A stretch of 6,676 nt of DNA from Candidatus Omnitrophota bacterium (GTDB lineage Bacteria > Omnitrophota > Gorgyraeia > JABMRN01), in assembly GCA_028702395.1 (NCBI GenBank), contig JAQVOV010000040.1:5302-11977 (forward strand). The letters run 5' to 3'. Of this stretch, positions 4,566 to 6,676 are shown one piece after another; positions within the stretch are counted from its first letter, which is position 1, and every line of letters begins with the position of its first letter. Position numbers and translations under genes: made by a program. Under the pieces are notes generated by a model. The model saw only the letters and a list, made by a program, of their open reading frames with translations, did not search any database and had not been told where the DNA came from.

Positions 4566-5678
4566 TTATTTTTCAGACTCAATGATAACTTGTTTAATAA
4601 CGTCTATAGGAACAGTTTCATCAACATAGACTTTCCCTATATCATTCGGCAGAACAAACCTTGTTTTCCCATCAATGAATTTTTTATCATAATCCATAAT
4701 CTTAATGATCTCAGATGATATCCCTTTTGGCATAACACTAAGAAGTCCTGATCTTTTTATTGCTTCAACAATCTGCACTACTTTTATATTGGATATTTTT
4801 CCCATTTTCAAAGATACTCTAGAAGCAAGGATCATCCCAAGAGCAACACATTCACCATGAGTATATTTCTTTGAATACTGGAAATAACTTTCCACAGCAT
4901 GCGCAAAAGTATGCCCTAAATTAAGTATTATACGTTTATCTTTTTCATCAAACTCATCAAGTTCAACAACTTTAGCTTTTATTTGAGCACATTTAGCTAC
5001 AATAGTCTCAATACATTCCTTTTTAAGTTCAAACATATTTGTTAAATTGTCACTGATATCCGCAAATAAATTGCCGACATTTATGTCTTTGACATTTTTA
5101 TAAAGCAAAGCATACTTGATTATCTCGCCCATTCCATTTTTGATTTCTGCAAGCGGAAGGGTTTTGAGAACATCAAGATCGCATATAACAGCTTTTGGCT
5201 GATAAAAGGCGCCTACAAGGTTTTTTGCTTCAGGAAGGTCAATTGCAACTTTTCCTCCGATCGAAGAGTCAACTTGTGCCAATAATGTCGTAGGTATCTG
5301 AACATAAGGGATACCTCGTCTATAAGTTGCTGCAGCAAAACCTGAAACATCCCCTACTACACCTCCTCCAAATGCCAAAAGAAGAGGTTTTGTTTTTTGA
5401 CCTATTTTTTGAAGGTCATCAATGATCCTTTTATAAGTCTCGAAAGATTTTGATCGTTCTGAATCTCTGATCTGTATAATGTGTATCTCGTCTTTAGGCC
5501 GTTTTAATGATTTAACTAGATCTTCACCATGAAGTTTTGCAACTGTTGGATTAGTGACAATAAGTATTGGGTTCTTATCATATTTTGCCGGTATGAGGTT
5601 AGAAATATTCTGCAATAAGCCATGTCCGACAAATATGTTGTAGCTATGTTCTTTTAAATTAACGGTTATTGTTTTCAT
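4566..5678 (-). CDS. aroB: 3-dehydroquinate synthase
   Basis: AroB converts DAHP to 3-dehydroquinate, the second step of the shikimate pathway to aromatic amino acids, in the cytoplasm, using NAD and a divalent metal. The 370-aa product is near the usual 350-370 aa. It has the NAD-binding GGGVVGD (104-110) followed by SGFAAATYRRG, IPTTLLAQVDSSIGGK (128-143) and KNLVGAFYQP (152-161). The metal and catalytic region includes GMGEIIKYALL (182-192, Glu185), LNLGHTFAHAVE (252-263, His256) and THGECVALGM (273-282, His274), and DYDKK with KTRFVLP lies near the end. All key residues appear present. The start at 5678 is preferred because a promoter (5688-5716) ends 9 nt before it. An in-frame ATG at 5705 would lie inside that promoter's spacer. 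No Shine-Dalgarno precedes it, suggesting a leaderless message. Confidence 0.95.
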   Translation of the reverse strand: MKTITVNLKEHSYNIFVGHGLLQNISNLIPAKYDKNPILIVTNPTVAKLHGEDLVKSLKRPKDEIHIIQIRDSERSKSFETYKRIIDDLQKIGQKTKPLLLAFGGGVVGDVSGFAAATYRRGIPYVQIPTTLLAQVDSSIGGKVAIDLPEAKNLVGAFYQPKAVICDLDVLKTLPLAEIKNGMGEIIKYALLYKNVKDINVGNLFADISDNLTNMFELKKECIETIVAKCAQIKAKVVELDEFDEKDKRIILNLGHTFAHAVESYFQYSKKYTHGECVALGMILASRVSLKMGKISNIKVVQIVEAIKRSGLLSVMPKGISSEIIKIMDYDKKFIDGKTRFVLPNDIGKVYVDETVPIDVIKQVIIESEK

Positions 5679-5687
5679 GATAAAATG

Positions 5688-5716
5688 ATTATAACATGGT
5701 ATCATTGGGTTGTAAA
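5688..5716 (-). promoter_or_regulatory. sigma70-type aroB promoter, nearly leaderless
   Basis: On the minus strand, TTTACA (5716-5711), a 17-bp spacer and a perfect TATAAT (5693-5688) are followed 9 nt later by the aroB ATG (5678-5676). The transcript would start about 0-5 nt before the ATG and cannot carry a Shine-Dalgarno. The spacing and the final TATC before ATG are the same as at the exeA promoter (7-35). Confidence 0.7.
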
Positions 5717-5740
5717 TAGTGAATAGTTCCTGATTGGTTT

Positions 5741-5757
5741 AACAAGTTATACTTGTT
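5741..5757. promoter_or_regulatory. 17-bp palindrome upstream of the aroB promoter
   Basis: AACAAGT-TAT-ACTTGTT is a perfect 7-3-7 inverted repeat located 25 bp upstream of the aroB -35. It could be a regulator site or a hairpin at the edge of the repeat region; nothing in the sequence decides between them. Confidence 0.3.
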
Positions 5758-5784
5758 GTTCAAGTTTCTTAACAACTCCTTTTC

Positions 5785-5926
5785 CCTGTCATCCCGGTTT
5801 TGCCAGCTATCAAGCTGGCAAATACCGGGATCTAGGGTCATATATTAGCCTATATCTTTTCTTTGTCGCAGTAGTGCTTACTGCCCCTTCGGGGCCGCAA
5901 AAATTGCCTCTAAAATTTTAAACTAA
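5785..5926 (+). repeat. 142-bp direct repeat, copy A, with two hairpins
   Basis: This copy is followed at once by copy B at an exact 142-bp offset with no indels. It holds hairpin 1 (5791-5832: ATCCCGGT, TTT, GCCAGC, loop TATCAA, GCTGGC, AAA, bulged T, ACCGGGAT) and, after AGCCTATATCTTTTCTTTG (5847-5865), hairpin 2 with CCCC-TTC-GGGG (5884-5894). It ends in GCAAAAATTG and an AT-rich tail. I see no reading frame of note. It resembles palindromic intergenic repeats beginning GTCATCCCGG. Confidence 0.85.
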
Positions 5927-6067
5927 CCTGTCATCCCGGTTTTGTCGACTTTTCTGTCGACAAATACCGGGATCTAGAGTCATATAATAGCCTATATCTT
6001 TTCTTTGTCGCAGTAGTGCTTACTGTCCCTTTGGGAACGCAAAAATTGCCTCTAAAATTTTAAACTA
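5927..6067 (+). repeat. 142-bp direct repeat, copy B
   Basis: Copy B differs from copy A at about 16 positions, of which 14 fall in the two hairpins. In hairpin 1 the inner stem changes from GCCAGC/GCTGGC to GTCGAC/GTCGAC, with three double compensatory changes and a different loop (TTTTCT). In hairpin 2 one C-G pair becomes T-A (CCCC-TTC-GGGG to TCCC-TTT-GGGA). Between hairpins the copies are almost identical, with only G/A and T/A single changes near 5978 and 5987. The pattern points to selection or replication through the folded form. Confidence 0.85.
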
Positions 6068-6104
6068 GACAAAAAAATAATCCTATAAAATTATTTTTTT
6101 GTCT
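6067..6104. repeat. 15-bp perfect stem-loop
   Basis: AGACAAAAAAATAAT (6067-6081) pairs perfectly with ATTATTTTTTTGTCT (6090-6104) around loop CCTATAAA. The T-run lies inside the stem, so it is at best a weak terminator. It begins exactly where copy B of the 142-bp repeat stops. Confidence 0.7.
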
Positions 6105-6123
6105 TCGAACAATAAAAATTTTC

Positions 6124-6177
6124 CGTCATCTTGATTTTTTAATAGGAAACATTTTCCCTATTAAAAAATCAAAGACG
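6124..6177. repeat. long AT-rich stem-loop with CGTC/GACG base
   Basis: TTGATTTTTTAATAGG (6131-6146) pairs perfectly with CCTATTAAAAAATCAA (6157-6172). The stem can extend inward through AAA/TTT with one bulged base and outward through CGTC (6124-6127) with GACG (6174-6177). Its left edge GTCATC matches the left edge of hairpin 1 in copies A and B, so it may be a diverged AT-rich version of that hairpin. Confidence 0.7.
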
Positions 6178-6180
6178 ACC

Positions 6181-6231
6181 GAGTCAATTTTTGCTCAGTA
6201 AGCAAACTGCTCCAAAGAAAAGATATAGGCT
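6181..6231 (-). repeat. third, inverted partial copy of the repeat unit
   Basis: Read on the minus strand this gives AGCCTATATCTTTTCTTTG (6231-6213), then GCAGT, TGCTTACTG (6204-6196) and GCAAAAATTG (6194-6185), in the same order as in copies A and B. Hairpin 2 is missing, replaced by a single base, and the GTCATCCCGG hairpin is not next to it. It can pair with copy B (or A), closing a region of about 245 nt. Confidence 0.8.
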
Positions 6232-6263
6232 CTACGGTACAAAGAACCAGAGAGAAGAAGAAC

Positions 6264-6312
6264 TATTCTATTAATTTGGGGTGTCTAAAGACACCCACAA
6301 ATTAATAGAATA
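6264..6312. repeat. 22-bp stem-loop with GGGTGTC/GACACCC cap
   Basis: TATTCTATTAATTTG (6264-6278) pairs with CAAATTAATAGAATA (6298-6312), and GGGTGTC (6279-6285) pairs with GACACCC (6290-6296) around loop TAAA, with one bulged A at 6297. It is the most stable-looking hairpin in the window. No U-tract follows on the plus strand (AGGAGATC follows), so it is not a standard terminator. Confidence 0.75.
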
Positions 6313-6319
6313 AGGAGAT

Positions 6320-6369
6320 CTAATAGGAAATCGGTGTGATAGGCATTCGTGTTTCCTGTTAGCAACCGA
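6320..6369 (+). other. stem-loop with possible pseudoknot
   Basis: CTAATAGGAAA (6320-6330) pairs with TTTCCTGTTAG (6352-6362), with one G-U pair. The loop begins with TCGGT (6331-6335), which is complementary to ACCGA (6365-6369) just after the stem, giving a possible H-type pseudoknot. The lack of a linker before TCGGT makes the pseudoknot tight unless a pair of the first stem opens. Confidence 0.35.
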
Positions 6370-6676
6370 AATGAACAAGAGTCAGAATGGCTTGCAATAG
6401 CTAATTAAATGAATAAGTACGTTGTGCACATAAGAGCCGTACTGTAAACAACGGTATATCTGAAAAACTAATTTTTTCTGTTCGGTATAAGGTTTGCGGA
6501 AATGTTGATGTGTTGTAGGAGCGCATCGTGAAGCGCCCTGACACAAAAGTCTAAAAACGTTTGAATAAAAAAATCCAAAGGGGTATTAGAAAAGTGTTAA
6601 ATTCAAGACCTGACCCCATGAGCAAGAATTAAATCCCTCTTAACATTAAATTCGGCCCTTATTCTGTCAGTAAATT
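6370..6676. other. gene-free stretch
   Basis: I see no convincing gene, ribosome site followed by a frame, tRNA or transposase here. Short inverted pairs such as AGTACG (6417-6422) with CGTACT (6438-6443) occur. A decayed REP-like palindrome lies at 6515-6542. Near the right edge is the string GTTAAATTCAAGACCTGACC (6596-6615), similar in style to sequences I recall beside IS200/REP-associated transposases in metagenomic contigs. This is a recollection only. Confidence 0.4.
6515..6542. repeat. decayed relative of the 28-bp palindrome
   Basis: GTAGGAGCGCATCGTG followed by AAGCGCCCTGAC is also 28 nt long. It aligns without gaps to 3910-3937, matching at 19 of 28 positions, including GTAGG at the left edge and GCGCCC/CGCCC near the right. 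It still forms an imperfect hairpin through GCGC (6521-6524) and GCGC (6533-6536). Confidence 0.5.

Larger units (their letters stand above)
5989..6231 (+). other. candidate structured RNA or foldback element closed by copies B and C
   Basis: Helices in order from outside: 5989-6007 with 6213-6231 (19 bp), 6010-6014 with 6206-6210 (5 bp), 6017-6025 with 6196-6204 (9 bp) and 6039-6048 with 6185-6194 (10 bp). Small internal loops separate them, and hairpin 2 of copy B protrudes at 6027-6037. The enclosed part carries two further stems, 6067-6104 and 6124-6177. The pairing can be read directly. It could be a non-coding RNA, a MITE-like element with terminal inverted repeats, or simply two repeats that landed in opposite orientation. 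No transposase or reverse transcriptase is in the window and transcription is not shown. Confidence 0.45.

Noticed and set aside
5679..5705. Upstream ATG start for aroB (adds MIPCYNHFI)
   Set aside because: It lies between the -35 and -10 of a near-consensus promoter, has no ribosome site, and the extra residues are not part of the AroB fold.
5785..6067. CRISPR array
   Set aside because: There are only two copies, each 142 bp and adjacent without spacers.
6067..6104. Intrinsic terminator
   Set aside because: The T-run is fully within the stem and is followed by GTCTTCG, and there is no upstream gene on the plus strand that would need it.
5989..6231. Retron msr-msd RNA
   Set aside because: The nested stems and closing inverted repeat are suggestive, but no reverse transcriptase lies in the window and the outer repeat is explained by an inverted copy of the 142-bp unit.
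6433..6460. Resemblance to group II intron domain V (GAGCCGTAC ... TAAA ... ACGGTAT)
   Set aside because: The upper helix would have only two base pairs, the expected GAAA-type tetraloop stem is missing and the length is short of the usual 34 nt. No intron reverse transcriptase or intron 5' end was recognised.

Overview
This is an AT-rich bacterial window with seven confidently recognised genes, two small unassigned genes and about 970 bp of gene-free, repeat-rich DNA at the right end. An ExeA/GspA-type ATPase followed by a GspB-like membrane protein suggests a Gram-negative-type envelope with a secretin-based type II secretion or type IV pilus machine. The low GC, the very compact genes and the many odd intergenic repeats would suit an uncultured phylum such as Omnitrophota or Elusimicrobiota. 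That placement is an impression, not something the sequence proves.

Left part, plus strand: an exeA-like gene (45-875) and a gspB-like gene (877-1488) lie 1 bp apart behind a promoter so close to the ATG that the mRNA should be almost leaderless. Next comes a separate three-gene unit (1575-3021) with its own strong promoter. It encodes a 57-residue protein that is only a LacI-type DNA-binding headpiece, then a full-length LacI-family regulator, then an unassigned 72-residue protein. The promoter carries a perfect 24-bp LacI-type operator over the -10 element and a second, unrelated 12-bp palindrome in the -35/-10 spacer. The unit ends at a bidirectional terminator (3067-3101) and looks like a self-regulated module with no metabolic gene attached.

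Middle part, minus strand, in transcription order: aroB (3-dehydroquinate synthase, shikimate pathway), a GNAT acetyltransferase, a YbgC-type hotdog thioesterase and cutA. The aroB promoter has the same nearly leaderless geometry as that of exeA. The spacers between these genes hold tandem repeats of different sequence that all have a 7-bp period, and a perfect 28-bp GC-rich palindrome.

Right part (5706-6676): no gene is visible. A 142-bp unit occurs twice in direct tandem, and the differences between the copies preserve base pairing in two hairpins. Part of the unit occurs a third time in inverted orientation, so about 245 nt (5989-6231) could fold into one long branched structure. Further strong hairpins follow at 6264-6312 and 6320-6369, then a decayed relative of the 28-bp palindrome at 6515-6542. 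This region is either a cluster of non-autonomous palindromic mobile elements or a structured RNA locus. The most interesting items in the window are the headpiece-LacI module and this covarying repeat array.
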